A stretch of 64,000 nucleotides of DNA from Roseobacter sp. GAI101 (GCF_000156335.1 NZ_DS999213.1:2964929-3028928), one strand, 5' to 3'; shown: positions 21,322-30,320, counted from the first letter of the stretch. A program made the numbers and translations. Notes: generated by a model not told the origin, from the sequence alone.

Positions 21322-22359
21322 TTAGAGGTAGCCCAGATCGGTCATCAGGGTGCGGTAGATGTCCGCTGCCTTTGCCGCCCGCTCGCCCTTCTGGGCCTCG
21401 GTTTCGAGGATCTTTGAAGATGCCTCTGCCAGGATCGCCAGCACGTCATCGGGCAGTTGGATCACTTCGACGCCGTTTTCCGCGATACCGGACGACAGGG
21501 CAATCGCCTCGGCGTGCTGGTATTCGGCAGAGCGTTGGTAGAAACGGTTTTCCATCGTGTCGGTCAGCGCGATGCGCATGTCATCGTCAAGGCTTTCCAT
21601 CGCTTCCATGTTGACGATATAGGCATCGGTCGTTTGGCCCAGACCCGGCTTGTAGTGGTATTTGCAGACCTCCCAAAGCGACATGGATTTCGCGCCCACT
21701 GCGGCACCCCAATGCGCGCCATCCACGACGCCAGAGCTAAGCGATTGGTACAGCTCGGAACCCGCGATGTACTGTGGTGCAGCACCGGCAGATTGCAGAT
21801 AGTCCAACATCGTCCCGGAGGACCGGATTTTCAGACCGCGGAAATCATCGGCGGATTCGATCTTTTTGGATACGACGATTTCAACTGGCAGAACCTTGTC
21901 GGCCATCATCATCACGCCTTCGGCGTTCAGGTCTTCGTTTACCAGGTCCTCAAGGCCAAGGTTCTTGACGGCGTGTTCCATTTCCCAAGCCTGACGGAAG
22001 GTGCCGGGGATGCCGAACATGAATGCCGCGGCCTGCGCCTGATCCTGCACATAGGACGGGCTGATAGAGCCCATGGGCACAACGCCCTTGCGCACGATGT
22101 TGTAGATGTCGGGACCTTTGGCGAATTCACCGGCGCCCAGAAGCTCCATCTTGAACGCCCCATCGGTGCGCTCTTCCAGATCGGACGCAAGTTTGCCAAG
22201 GCTGTCGGTGAAGGAGCTGGACGCTTTGGGCCAATGCGCTTGAACGCGCCAGTTTACCGCACCCTGTGCGATCCCTTTGCCTACCAACGCAGGCGTGGCA
22301 AGCATGCCAACGGCGGCACCGCGCAAAAGCGTGCGACGGTTCAGGTTACCTTTTGTCAT
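21322..22359 (-). CDS. TRAP transporter substrate-binding protein (DctP family)
   Basis: A 345-residue periplasmic solute-binding protein. It has a Tat-type leader (NRRTLLRGAAVGMLATPALVG), then the DctP fold with FRGLKIRSSG (Arg for carboxylate contact) and QYIAGSELYQSLSSGVVDGAHWGA. It resembles the subgroup annotated as mannitol/chloroaromatic or 2-oxo-acid TRAP proteins. First gene of the TRAP operon, which points toward the urease genes. Confidence 0.93.
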   Translation of the reverse strand: MTKGNLNRRTLLRGAAVGMLATPALVGKGIAQGAVNWRVQAHWPKASSSFTDSLGKLASDLEERTDGAFKMELLGAGEFAKGPDIYNIVRKGVVPMGSISPSYVQDQAQAAAFMFGIPGTFRQAWEMEHAVKNLGLEDLVNEDLNAEGVMMMADKVLPVEIVVSKKIESADDFRGLKIRSSGTMLDYLQSAGAAPQYIAGSELYQSLSSGVVDGAHWGAAVGAKSMSLWEVCKYHYKPGLGQTTDAYIVNMEAMESLDDDMRIALTDTMENRFYQRSAEYQHAEAIALSSGIAENGVEVIQLPDDVLAILAEASSKILETEAQKGERAAKAADIYRTLMTDLGYL

Positions 22360-22558
22360 TTCGAGTTCCTCCCAGAGACGTTCAATTTCAGGCGTGATAC
22401 ATGAGTATGCATATTGCTTTCGGCACCATCCCTGAAAGAACCCCCCTCGTCAAACGCCTGTTGGCGCTAACATTGCAAATTTCTGACGATTGTCAGGGGC
22501 ATTTCCGAAGATGTTTTGCAGAGCGGTCCGGATGGCCATTTAGGGCCGCTCCGGTCCG

Positions 22559-23407
22559 TCAGTTCGTGAACTTCTGGCGATACACGGAAGGGGTTTGCCC
22601 CTGCACGGATTTGAACCTGCGCGAGAAATATGACGGGTCGCCGAACCCCAGCCGGTAGCCGATTTCGGCAACCGAAAGCTGCGTGAACGCCAACAGGCGG
22701 CAGGCTTCCTGCACGGTCGTTGCCTCGATATAGGCAGAAGCGGAAACCCCCTTGGCTGCGCGGCATAGACGGCTCAGATGTCCGGTGCTCAGCGTCATTT
22801 CAGCGGCGTAATCCCGTGCGGTCCAGTTTTGGCCCTGATGCTGCGCGATCAAGCGATCCAGTCGAGCCAAGCGCCCGTCCGGTGCGGGTCCGTTCCCGGC
22901 TGGGCTGTCATTCAGGCTTGCGGTCATGGACAACACCGCATGGGCCAGCCCGACGGCGATTTGTGCGCGAAACGGACCGTTTTGCGCCAGGGCGTCATCC
23001 AGTAGCGCCATCTGGGCGATCAGCGCTTGCGCGGGCCTGCCGACAAAGGGGCGGGACAGGGCGCGGGCGATATCGCCACTGACCGGGCCAATGCTGGTGA
23101 GGATGGACAGCGGGAAAGATTGCACGATGCCTTGGGTCTGGGGCGCGAAGGCAAAGCTGTGCACGACCTGCGCGGGCACGAATAACATCATTCCGTCGCG
23201 CAGATCAAAGGACTGCCCGTCCGCCGTCGCTTTGGCGCTGCCTGCTTCGATAAAGAAAACCTGTGCCAGTTGCGCATGGCGGTGGGGCGCGATGATCCAG
23301 CCATGATCGGGCGCGCGGTCGCGGATATGTTCGCAATGTACCACATCGGGAAAGGTGTCGGTTTCGCCAAAAAGGGAGTAGTCCGGGATATGTGCGGGTT
23401 TGGTCAT
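22559..23407 (-). CDS. pobR: AraC-family regulator, probable PobR
   Basis: A 282-residue regulator with an N-terminal cupin sensor domain (HGWIIAPHRHAQLAQVFFIEAG) and a C-terminal double HTH (residues about 190-280: LSTGHLSRLCRAAKG; VAEIGYRLGFGDPSYFSRRFKSVQG). It is divergent from pobA with under 100 bp between them, the classic arrangement for activation by 4-hydroxybenzoate. The start could also be the ATG at 23443; neither has a clear ribosome site. Confidence 0.85.
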   Translation of the reverse strand: MTKPAHIPDYSLFGETDTFPDVVHCEHIRDRAPDHGWIIAPHRHAQLAQVFFIEAGSAKATADGQSFDLRDGMMLFVPAQVVHSFAFAPQTQGIVQSFPLSILTSIGPVSGDIARALSRPFVGRPAQALIAQMALLDDALAQNGPFRAQIAVGLAHAVLSMTASLNDSPAGNGPAPDGRLARLDRLIAQHQGQNWTARDYAAEMTLSTGHLSRLCRAAKGVSASAYIEATTVQEACRLLAFTQLSVAEIGYRLGFGDPSYFSRRFKSVQGQTPSVYRQKFTN

Positions 23408-23501
23408 GCACGAATAGTACCAGTCTTTGCGCTGTTGGTCCATTCACGCGCGGCCACGCGGGCTTTAACGTGTCACGACAACCATTCAAGGGATGTGGAT
23501 C

Positions 23502-24671
23502 ATGAAAGCCGAAGTCGTCATTATCGGGGGAGGGCCGTCGGGCTTGCTGTTGTCGCAACTGCTGAACCGGGCAGGTGTCGATACCGTCATTCTTGAACGG
23601 ACGTCGCGCACGCGCGTGCTGGATCGGATCCGCGCGGGCGTGTTGGAAGACGGCACCGTGCAATTGCTGCGCGAGGCCGGCGTTGGCCACCGGATGGACC
23701 GCGAAGGGATTCCCCACGAAGGCTGTTATCTGACAGATGACGATCTGATGGTGCGGATCAATTTCCACGAGCTGACGGCCAAGAAGGTCATGGTGTACGG
23801 CCAGACCGAAGTCACGGCTGATCTATACGCAGCGCAGGACGCCATGGGCACGAACATCATCCACAATGTCGAAGATGTGGTGATCAACGATGTCAAAACC
23901 GACGCGCCTTATGTTGAATACACGCTTGAAGGTGAACGCAAGCGCATCGACTGCAAATTTGTGGCGGGCTGCGACGGTTTTCACGGGGTCAGCCGCCAGA
24001 CGATCCCTGCCGACAAGCGCACTGAATTCGAGCGGGTCTATCCCTTTGGCTGGCTGGGCGTGCTGTCGCGCACACCGCCCGCCAATCACGAACTGATCTA
24101 CGCCAACTCGCGCCACGGCTTTGCGCTGGCATCCATGCGCAATGAAAAGCTGTCGCGGTACTATGTGCAGGTCCCTCTGACCGACAAGGTCGAAGACTGG
24201 AGCGACGATCGCTTTTGGGAGGCCCTGAAAATGCGCCTGCCACAGGAAACGGCCGATGCCATGGTGACGGGCCCGGCGATCGAGAAATCCATCGCGCCGC
24301 TGCGGTCTTTCGTCAGCGAGCCCTTGCGTTGGGGCAGCCTGTTTCTGGTCGGCGATTCCGCGCATATCGTGCCGCCTACGGGGGCCAAGGGGCTGAACCT
24401 GGCGGTGTCGGATGTGTACTATCTGCATGACGCACTGATTGCGGCGCTGAAAAAGAAGGATCCGTCCGGCATAGACAGCTATGCCGACCGCGCGCTGGCC
24501 CGCATCTGGAAGGCCATGCGGTTCAGTTGGCAAATGACGACGATGCTGCACCAGTTTGATGGCGAAGACAGCTTTGCCGCGCAAATGCGCAAGGCAACCC
24601 TAAGCCACCTGTCGCAAAGCGAAACAGCGCGGCGCGATTTGGCCGAGAATTACATCGGCCTGCCGTTCTAG
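23502..24671 (+). CDS. pobA: 4-hydroxybenzoate 3-monooxygenase
   Basis: A 389-residue FAD/NAD(P)H aromatic hydroxylase that makes protocatechuate from 4-hydroxybenzoate. It shows the FAD dinucleotide motif IIGGGPSG, the DG motif CDGFHGVSR and the FAD ribityl motif LVGDSAHIVPPTGAKGLN. The ATG at 23502 has AAGGG 9 nt upstream; the ATG at 23493 touches that site and is less likely. The pca genes are not in this window. Confidence 0.96.
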   Translation: MKAEVVIIGGGPSGLLLSQLLNRAGVDTVILERTSRTRVLDRIRAGVLEDGTVQLLREAGVGHRMDREGIPHEGCYLTDDDLMVRINFHELTAKKVMVYGQTEVTADLYAAQDAMGTNIIHNVEDVVINDVKTDAPYVEYTLEGERKRIDCKFVAGCDGFHGVSRQTIPADKRTEFERVYPFGWLGVLSRTPPANHELIYANSRHGFALASMRNEKLSRYYVQVPLTDKVEDWSDDRFWEALKMRLPQETADAMVTGPAIEKSIAPLRSFVSEPLRWGSLFLVGDSAHIVPPTGAKGLNLAVSDVYYLHDALIAALKKKDPSGIDSYADRALARIWKAMRFSWQMTTMLHQFDGEDSFAAQMRKATLSHLSQSETARRDLAENYIGLPF

Positions 24672-24696
24672 GTTGATGCCCGAAGCGTTGACGTAA

Positions 24697-24733
24697 AAAC
24701 CCCGGCCTTTGAGGATTTCAAAGGCCGGGGTTT
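24697..24733. terminator. Bidirectional Rho-independent terminator
   Basis: A perfect 16-bp stem (24697-24712 with 24718-24733) and a 5-nt loop, with A/T tails on both sides. It separates the convergent pobA and oxidoreductase genes. Confidence 0.95.
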
Positions 24734-24753
24734 GGCATGTGCTGGCTCAAAGC

Positions 24754-25734
24754 TTAGCCGCGGATCATGACCTTGCCCGCACGTCCCGGCGTCAGCGCGG
24801 CGGTCATCGCCTGGGCAACGTCATCCAGTGCAAAGGCCCCGCCGTCTTCCAGTACCAGTTCACCCTTTGCCGTCAGGGTGACCAGTTCGGTGATCAGGCG
24901 TTTGCGCTCTTCCGGGTCCATATCCTTGCTGACGCGCGCGCCCCAAAATCCTTTGACAGTGATGTGCTTCATGATCAACGCGCCCGACGACAGCGGCATG
25001 GGCGCGCCTGTCGCGGTACCGAAAACCACCAGCTCGCCATCAGTGCCCAACAGATCGACCAGATCGGCGGACACATCCCCGCCAACGGAATCAATCGCCG
25101 ATACGGCACCGCCGGCACCGACGATGTCGCGCGCTTTCTTCTGCCAGTCGGCGTCGGATGTGGACAGCACGTTTTCAATGCCCATGTCCGTCAGTTCCTT
25201 TGCGGCCTCCTGGCGGCGCACAAGGCTCAGCAAGTTGATGCCACGCGCCTTGGCCAACGTTACCATGATTTTGCCAACGGCACCGTTTGCGGCGGTCTGG
25301 ATGATCCAGTCGCCTTTTTTGGCTTTCAGCGTTTCCAGAAGGGAAATGGCGCTGAACGGCATCGCGATCAGCTGCGCACCAGCCGTATCGGAGATCGCAT
25401 CGGGCAGGGGCAACACGCCATCGGCAGGGGCTACGAAATACTCGGCCCAAGTCCCGTGAACGCCGGCGATTGTCACCCGTTTGCCAATCATGGCCGCGTC
25501 GACACCTTCGCCGACTGCTTCGATCGTGCCAAGCGCTTCGGACCCGCCGATGACACCTGGCAATTCAGGCTTGTAGCCATAGGTCCCACGGATCGTCCAA
25601 AGGTCGTGGTTGTGGATTGGCGACAGGGTCATCTTGACCAACACCTCGCCCGCAGCCGGTGTCGGCTTGTCGGTTTCAGTGGTTTTCAGAACGTCAATCG
25701 GTTCGCCGAATGTGTCGTGTAGTGCTGCTTTCAT
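24754..25734 (-). CDS. Zinc-independent MDR oxidoreductase (quinone oxidoreductase-like)
   Basis: A 326-residue medium-chain reductase. It has the GroES-like N-domain (GEVLVKMTLSPIHNHDLWTIRGTY) and a Rossmann NADPH site (QTAANGAVGKIMVTLAKARG). The structural zinc Cys cluster is absent, as in quinone or 2-enoyl reductases. It is 21 bp downstream of a TetR gene on the same strand and is probably induced by an electrophile through that regulator. The substrate is unknown. Confidence 0.87.
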   Translation of the reverse strand: MKAALHDTFGEPIDVLKTTETDKPTPAAGEVLVKMTLSPIHNHDLWTIRGTYGYKPELPGVIGGSEALGTIEAVGEGVDAAMIGKRVTIAGVHGTWAEYFVAPADGVLPLPDAISDTAGAQLIAMPFSAISLLETLKAKKGDWIIQTAANGAVGKIMVTLAKARGINLLSLVRRQEAAKELTDMGIENVLSTSDADWQKKARDIVGAGGAVSAIDSVGGDVSADLVDLLGTDGELVVFGTATGAPMPLSSGALIMKHITVKGFWGARVSKDMDPEERKRLITELVTLTAKGELVLEDGGAFALDDVAQAMTAALTPGRAGKVMIRG

Positions 25735-25755
25735 CGGAGTATCTCTCTTTTCTAT

Positions 25756-26349
25756 TCAGGATGTTGAAAGGGTTGAATTCGTTTCGGACAAAGCCCGCCG
25801 CAGCGGCGTTTCATCGCGCGACAGTTTGGAGAGAATCGCGGCCCCCAGCCATTTCGCATAAAGCATCTGCGCCGTTGCCTGCGGATCATCGACCGGTATC
25901 AGCGACCCGTCTTTCGCCCCCTGCACCAGCAGGGCGGCGATTTTGTCGACCAGCTTGGCGACGCCATCGTCCAGCACGCACCGCATGTCTTCTGACAGGT
26001 CGGCCACTTCGGCACCCAGCTTGACGACAAGGCATTGGCTGGCAATGCCTTCCGATCCTGCCTGGGCCAACCAGGCGGTCCAGAATGCGGTCAGCTTGTC
26101 CCGGGCAGACCCCGGACCGGCACAAAGCGCGTCGATTCGGGCGAGGTAGTCGGACACATAGTCGGTCAGCAGGGCGTGCCCGAATGCTTCCTTTGAGGGG
26201 AAGTAATAATAGAACGACCCCTTGGGCACACCGCTTTCCTTGAGGATTCGCGCCAGCCCGACAGCGCCAAAGCCATGCTTGCTGATAAGCGCACGGCCCG
26301 CCGTCAGTATTTTCTGTCGTGTCTGATCTGATTTCTTTTGCTCTGTCAT
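25756..26349 (-). CDS. TetR-family regulator (NemR/AcuR-like)
   Basis: A 197-residue regulator. The HTH is GFGAVGLARILKESGVPKGSFYYYFPSKEAFG (given in pieces; residues about 27-58), the pattern of the NemR/AcuR subgroup. The C-terminal domain has Cys residues (ASQCLVV, DMRCVL) that could sense electrophiles, as in NemR. It forms an operon with the downstream oxidoreductase, and a palindrome just upstream suggests autoregulation. Confidence 0.87.
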   Translation of the reverse strand: MTEQKKSDQTRQKILTAGRALISKHGFGAVGLARILKESGVPKGSFYYYFPSKEAFGHALLTDYVSDYLARIDALCAGPGSARDKLTAFWTAWLAQAGSEGIASQCLVVKLGAEVADLSEDMRCVLDDGVAKLVDKIAALLVQGAKDGSLIPVDDPQATAQMLYAKWLGAAILSKLSRDETPLRRALSETNSTLSTS

Positions 26350-26369
26350 GAGGGGCAGATAGGAACTAA

Positions 26370-26384
26370 TAGACCAGTCGTCTA
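26370..26384. promoter_or_regulatory. Palindromic operator upstream of the TetR gene
   Basis: TAGAC CAGTC GTCTA is a perfect 5-bp inverted repeat with a 5-nt centre, 21 bp before the TetR ATG. It is close to the NemR box (TAGACC-N4-GGTCTA). Confidence 0.7.
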
Positions 26385-26562
26385 GTATTGATCGCAAAAG
26401 CGTGAACAGCGATGACCTGCGAAGCTATCGGCGAGCAATGCGATTCCGCTGATCATTCGAAAAGCCCGTTGGAAATCCGGACCAAGCTGATGTTTCAGAC
26501 ACAAGGGCCCGCGCCACTCAGTCAACCGGATGGATCATCTAATTGTTATTGGTAAATTGAGT

Positions 26563-26582
26563 ATTTGGTGGAGCCTAGCGGG
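26563..26582. repeat. Left attachment-site repeat of the tRNA-Ala island
   Basis: ATTTGGTGGAGCCTAGCGGG is identical to 41781-41800, the 3' end of tRNA-Ala. Only this fragment of the tRNA is present here, as expected for an attachment site after site-specific integration. Confidence 0.9.
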
Positions 26583-26962
26583 TGATCCGCCAAAAATCCC
26601 AAAACTTATATTTTCCAGTGTGTTAAGCCAGCATGGTCACATTAAAGTTAACCAGTTTTGTATACCACTTCAAGGACGAATTCAAAAAGTACATCCGAGG
26701 AGCTTAAAGCAAGTATTTGTCGGATGGATTGTCCTCCTCAGTCCCTCTGAGCAGGCCTGAGTGCGCCAGTCAAACTGTTGCGATAATTGTGATGCGCGAT
26801 GCTTGCGGCCTCTCCCGTTAGTCAGTGAAAACTTGCTAGCAGGAGAGCGATGCAAAGTTTGACAAAAAATGTGGGCTTTGCTCCGTCAGCAGGTTTATGC
26901 AAATATCATTTTATTCGAGATAGAGTAATGCCTGTCATGTCGATCTTTGTGGGGGAAAAAGT
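26583..26962. other. Non-coding left end of the island
   Basis: About 380 bp of AT-rich sequence. An open frame of 76 codons at 26530-26760 crosses the att repeat and has no recognisable product. AACTTATATT at 26603-26612 recurs at 41768-41777 beside the other att site and may be an integrase arm site. Confidence 0.5.
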
Positions 26963-27946
26963 TTGAAAATATTGATGCCGCTAGCGTTTGCGGTCGTGGT
27001 CTCTTTCCCTGTTGGAGCTCAGGATCTGGGGAGAAGCCTGCTTTTGGGTCTGGGTAGCAGCGCAATGGAGAAGGGTGGGGAGCTAATCGAGGGTGCTCCT
27101 GAGAAATTCGATGATTTCATGAAGTCGACTGTAGAAGGTAGAGAGTTCTCTTCGAACAGTGCGTGCCTTGGTTTCCTACAAGTATCGATTAACGCTGGAA
27201 CGGTGATGGCAAACATACTTTCCTTCTCTTCCGTCAAAATTTTTGAGGACAGCCGAGGGCCAGTCGCTCAGTTCAGAATGCTGATAAACGGAGAAAAGCT
27301 TCACGTTGAAGCATTTTGTAGCGATAGCGCAATGAAAGCTGCCATTCTGCCTTGGGGCAGCGGGTCTGAATCTCCCCGGAAGGTTTCGAAATCGTCTCTC
27401 GATGCCGTAGCTGGCTTGCTTCTGCTATTAGAAGCCCAAGGAGCTTTTGATAGAGAAGCTTCGTCCTCTGAGCCTATCCAATCTGCTGAAACGCCAAAGC
27501 CAAAGCCCATCAGTCCTGGGCTCTCAGAACCTGCAAAAGGGCGAAACTTAGAAACAAATGGCGTACCTGATGAGTTGGATCACCGGTTGGCAGCACCGAC
27601 TGCGCCATATCTGCCTAGCGAGGCTTCGTTGTCTCCTGAAGAAAAGCAAGCGTTCCTATTAGCGGTGTCTGCTTGCTGGAACGTAGGATCCCTTTCGTCC
27701 GAGGCACTCCGCACCACGGTGACGGTCGAGATGGCTATGAAACCGGACGGTACGCCTATCGCTGGTTCCATACAACTTGCTAGCAGTTTTGGCGGCTCAG
27801 AAGCTGCCGTAACCCAAGCTTTCGAAGCTGCCCGTCGCAGTATTATAAGATGTGGTGCTAGGGGCTTCCAACTACCGGCTGAGAAGTTTGACGCCTGGAA
27901 GGAAATGACTTTAATGTTCAATGCAGAGAGGATGCGGATTGAGTAA
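26963..27946 (+). CDS. Secreted protein with a TolA domain-III-like C-terminus
   Basis: A 327-residue exported protein. It has a signal peptide (residues 1-19, MKILMPLAFAVVVSFPVGA), an unrecognised domain with two Cys (about 45-165), a Pro-rich linker (PKPKPISPG) and a C-terminal module (about 223-320: SACWNVGSLSSEALRTTV, then GGSEAAVTQAFEAARRSIIRCG) that closely resembles the C-terminal domain of rhodobacterial TolA. Unlike TolA it lacks the membrane anchor and long helical domain II. It starts at a TTG with GGGGGAAAAAG upstream. It may interact with Tol-Pal partners or block agents that use TolA; this is inference. Confidence 0.8.
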   Translation: MKILMPLAFAVVVSFPVGAQDLGRSLLLGLGSSAMEKGGELIEGAPEKFDDFMKSTVEGREFSSNSACLGFLQVSINAGTVMANILSFSSVKIFEDSRGPVAQFRMLINGEKLHVEAFCSDSAMKAAILPWGSGSESPRKVSKSSLDAVAGLLLLLEAQGAFDREASSSEPIQSAETPKPKPISPGLSEPAKGRNLETNGVPDELDHRLAAPTAPYLPSEASLSPEEKQAFLLAVSACWNVGSLSSEALRTTVTVEMAMKPDGTPIAGSIQLASSFGGSEAAVTQAFEAARRSIIRCGARGFQLPAEKFDAWKEMTLMFNAERMRIE

Positions 27947-28262
27947 GAGAGTCCGTTTCATGTATATAATACATATTCTTGTCGGTTTCGCACTCCTCAC
28001 CTTGAGGCCAAATTTTGCTTATCCGGATGAGGTTCCAGAAAGTGCCGTGGGTGAGGTCAAATTGGCCCAAGCCTACTCCTGCGGGAAAACTTGCGGGCAG
28101 GTAAGCAGCTGCAAGGAAGCCGTTTATCAATGGTGTATATGTGGGTACGCTCGCGCTGATGGTGATAACGATGGTGTGCCATGCGAAAAGCAGTGTGGGC
28201 AGAGCTCAAGTAAAAACCTTGAACGGGTGAACGCTTTCCGAAAGGAGCTTGGTTGTCGTTAG
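27939..28262 (+). CDS. Small secreted protein with an Excalibur calcium-binding motif
   Basis: A 107-residue protein with an N-terminal hydrophobic export signal (MYIIHILVGFALLTL) and a Cys-rich C-terminal half containing CKEAVYQWCICGYARADGD and DNDGVPCEKQC, the Asp-rich loop of the Excalibur domain (DxDxDGxxCE). The TTG at 27939 follows GAGAGGA and overlaps the upstream gene by 8 bp; an ATG at 27921 is also in frame. It is co-transcribed with the TolA-domain gene. The function is unknown; Excalibur domains bind calcium and are found in surface proteins and nucleases. Confidence 0.75.
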   Translation: MSKRVRFMYIIHILVGFALLTLRPNFAYPDEVPESAVGEVKLAQAYSCGKTCGQVSSCKEAVYQWCICGYARADGDNDGVPCEKQCGQSSSKNLERVNAFRKELGCR

Positions 28263-28324
28263 CCCCAAAAACACATTTCCAATGTGGCAGTAAGTCCGGT
28301 CTGCATCCCGATGTTCTTATCGCT

Positions 28325-28666
28325 TCATCTCAAGCTGGATATACATTCGCCGTAAAAGTTCAGTTGGTTGCTGGCACCCTGCTGCCAGACATCAACGTTC
28401 GCTGGTTCGCGCAACACGTACTGATACATAGTGCCTGTTCGATCATCAGTAGCGGATATGAACATGGACCCAATCGTTAGGGGCAACGGGACTCGGTCGC
28501 CAATCTGAACAGTGCTAATTTCTTCGGAAGAGTTTCCTCGAAATATAAACTGCATCAGTGGAAGGTTTTGAAACTTACAGGAAACTACCACGGGGTCTTG
28601 AGCCGCCCAGCTCGGTGACGCCAGTGTTATGAACACCGCGATCTTGGATAGCCATGTGACTTTCAA
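28325..28666 (-). CDS. Small secreted protein of unknown function
   Basis: Counting from a TTG at 28666, the 113-residue product starts with a textbook signal peptide (MKVTWLSKIAVFITLASPSWA). The mature part has two Cys (VVSCKFQ, YGEC) that may form a disulfide, and a beta-rich pattern. The frame is open to 28771, but the extra residues have no export signal. I do not recognise the family. It is convergent with the Excalibur gene. Confidence 0.6.
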   Translation of the reverse strand: MKVTWLSKIAVFITLASPSWAAQDPVVVSCKFQNLPLMQFIFRGNSSEEISTVQIGDRVPLPLTIGSMFISATDDRTGTMYQYVLREPANVDVWQQGASNQLNFYGECISSLR

Positions 28667-28973
28667 TTCGTATCCAGCCTTTCCAGCATCTACATTTATT
28701 CCACCTAACGTATCAATTACTACCAGCTCATCGCAATGTTGAACAGTTTGCCATCGTTTTTTTCCCACCAATTTCCGTGCGTATTGCGCTTCCGTTTCCG
28801 AAGCAGAACCATGTCATGGTCAGGATTCATGAGGCGAGGGGTTGTCCACGCCGTCGTTGTTGGAAACGGTCCTAACCGAACATTGATCCAGCAGCATCAC
28901 GCTGCATTGCAGCTTCGCCGAAGCAGTCATGCAAAATCGATAGAGCCGCGTCGAAGATCTGTTGTAGCTTAAG
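28667..28973. other. Island spacer without a recognised gene
   Basis: About 300 bp between the small secreted-protein gene and the end of the PLD gene. Short frames occur on both strands, but none shows a domain or a ribosome site. Confidence 0.5.
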
Positions 28974-30320
28974 TCATCTAACGTGGACTGTGGCGTCATA
29001 GCCCAAAGACATAAGAGATTTCGATGTTCGTCCGTTCCGGGGTGGGAAACGATCCGGTAGTGCCCAACCGACGAGTTCGCCCAAAGCGCTGATTCCTAGG
29101 CCTTCGATTTTCCATTTCGGGTCATGAACAGCGGTCCAGAGGCGCTCCGGCAATTGCGCCTCTGAACCGCCATACAGGATGAAGTTCAGGAGCTGCTTAA
29201 CGTCGTTGCCGCCTGCGGACTTGTCGCCCCAAATCCGTTTCGAGAGCGCGTCGACCTTTTCTGGTATCGTGTACTTTGTCCCGTCTTCTCGAAGACCGAC
29301 AGCTTTGTTGGCCACTCGTCGGGCGTAATCCTTGATGGAATGTATGCCCATGCAGACCTCACGGAAATCGCTATAGTCCATTTCGTCGATGGCCTCGGCA
29401 GTGAGCGCCTCCCGAAGCATAGGGGCGGTAGAATTCAACATTACGTCTTCTTCCCAAGGTGCTTTTGAGAGGCTACGCCACCAGCTGATGGCTTCGGCGA
29501 CCGCAGTATCAGGGTTCTTCCTGTTCCGTTCGAAATGCTCTGTATAGAGTGCTCTGCGTCCATCAAAAGTGCGTTGGTAATAATGTGCATGTAGGAATTG
29601 GTCGCCTTGAGCACCTGCTGGCGCATCCGCGTCGACCCATGAAGGTCTGTTCTCAGGCTTGCTCACAAGATTTCCGATGTCACGAAGCTGTTGAAGCGTT
29701 GAATGCCACTCCTCCAGAAATGCGGCGCGTCGGCGGTCCGTGGCCTTTTTCTTCCCGGTTTGAACGAGCCCCGACCATTTGTTGAAACTGGGGCTATTCC
29801 AGAACTCCTCAGAAGGCGGCTTCGAGCTGGCTATCTGCTTTGCACGCTTCAGCATGACGGCGAGCAACTCCTCCGTCAGCGGCGTCGAGTTCCGATTGAG
29901 CACGTTGAAGAGTTCAAGTATATCGTCCGCCATCTCGTCGGTGATTTCTGCTTCCGGAAAGAAGCACCCTGCTTCGACGTTCTTGTACCAGGCACTCGCG
30001 GTGAGGTTCGCAGAGCCGATATACAGGCCGTATTCGCGCCACCAGATTACCTTTGCATGGTGATGCTGAACGAGACGGCATTGGAACCTTGCAGATTTCC
30101 GATCCAGGAACGTCGATAGGATGGAAGGTTTGACTGGAACGCCTTCGTCGAGGCGACCGTAAAACTTAAGCGGGATACCGTTGTTCCAACACCAGTCGAA
30201 CAGAAGGTCCATTTCCGTAACGTATGCGACCGCTGCCAAAACCTCTTGCGTCTCAGTCGCCGCATTCAGCGTGATGTTGGTGAGATAGTTTCCGTTAATG
30301 CCGCCCATCATCAGTTGCAT
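28974..30320 (-). CDS. Phospholipase-D-fold protein, third gene of the candidate defence operon
   Basis: A 448-residue protein whose N-terminal third is a PLD-type nuclease or phosphodiesterase domain. The half-site H88-x-K90 (HHHAKVIWW) is followed by G102-S103-A-N105 (LYIGSANLT). Only one HKD motif is visible, so the active enzyme would need to dimerise, as in Nuc and BfiI. The rest (150-448) is unrecognised, with several Trp-rich helices. The ATG overlaps the stop of the upstream gene by 10 bp and has GAGG 5 nt upstream, so it is coupled to it. PLD proteins occur in defence systems such as DISARM (DrmC), but the other DISARM genes are absent. Confidence 0.8.
   Translation of the reverse strand: MQLMMGGINGNYLTNITLNAATETQEVLAAVAYVTEMDLLFDWCWNNGIPLKFYGRLDEGVPVKPSILSTFLDRKSARFQCRLVQHHHAKVIWWREYGLYIGSANLTASAWYKNVEAGCFFPEAEITDEMADDILELFNVLNRNSTPLTEELLAVMLKRAKQIASSKPPSEEFWNSPSFNKWSGLVQTGKKKATDRRRAAFLEEWHSTLQQLRDIGNLVSKPENRPSWVDADAPAGAQGDQFLHAHYYQRTFDGRRALYTEHFERNRKNPDTAVAEAISWWRSLSKAPWEEDVMLNSTAPMLREALTAEAIDEMDYSDFREVCMGIHSIKDYARRVANKAVGLREDGTKYTIPEKVDALSKRIWGDKSAGGNDVKQLLNFILYGGSEAQLPERLWTAVHDPKWKIEGLGISALGELVGWALPDRFPPRNGRTSKSLMSLGYDATVHVR

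Noticed and set aside
26530-26760. A 76-codon frame across the left att site
   Set aside because: It spans the integration junction, has no ribosome site and no family.
28736-28972. A 78-codon plus-strand frame between island genes
   Set aside because: Arg/Ser-rich product without domain or ribosome site; probably chance.
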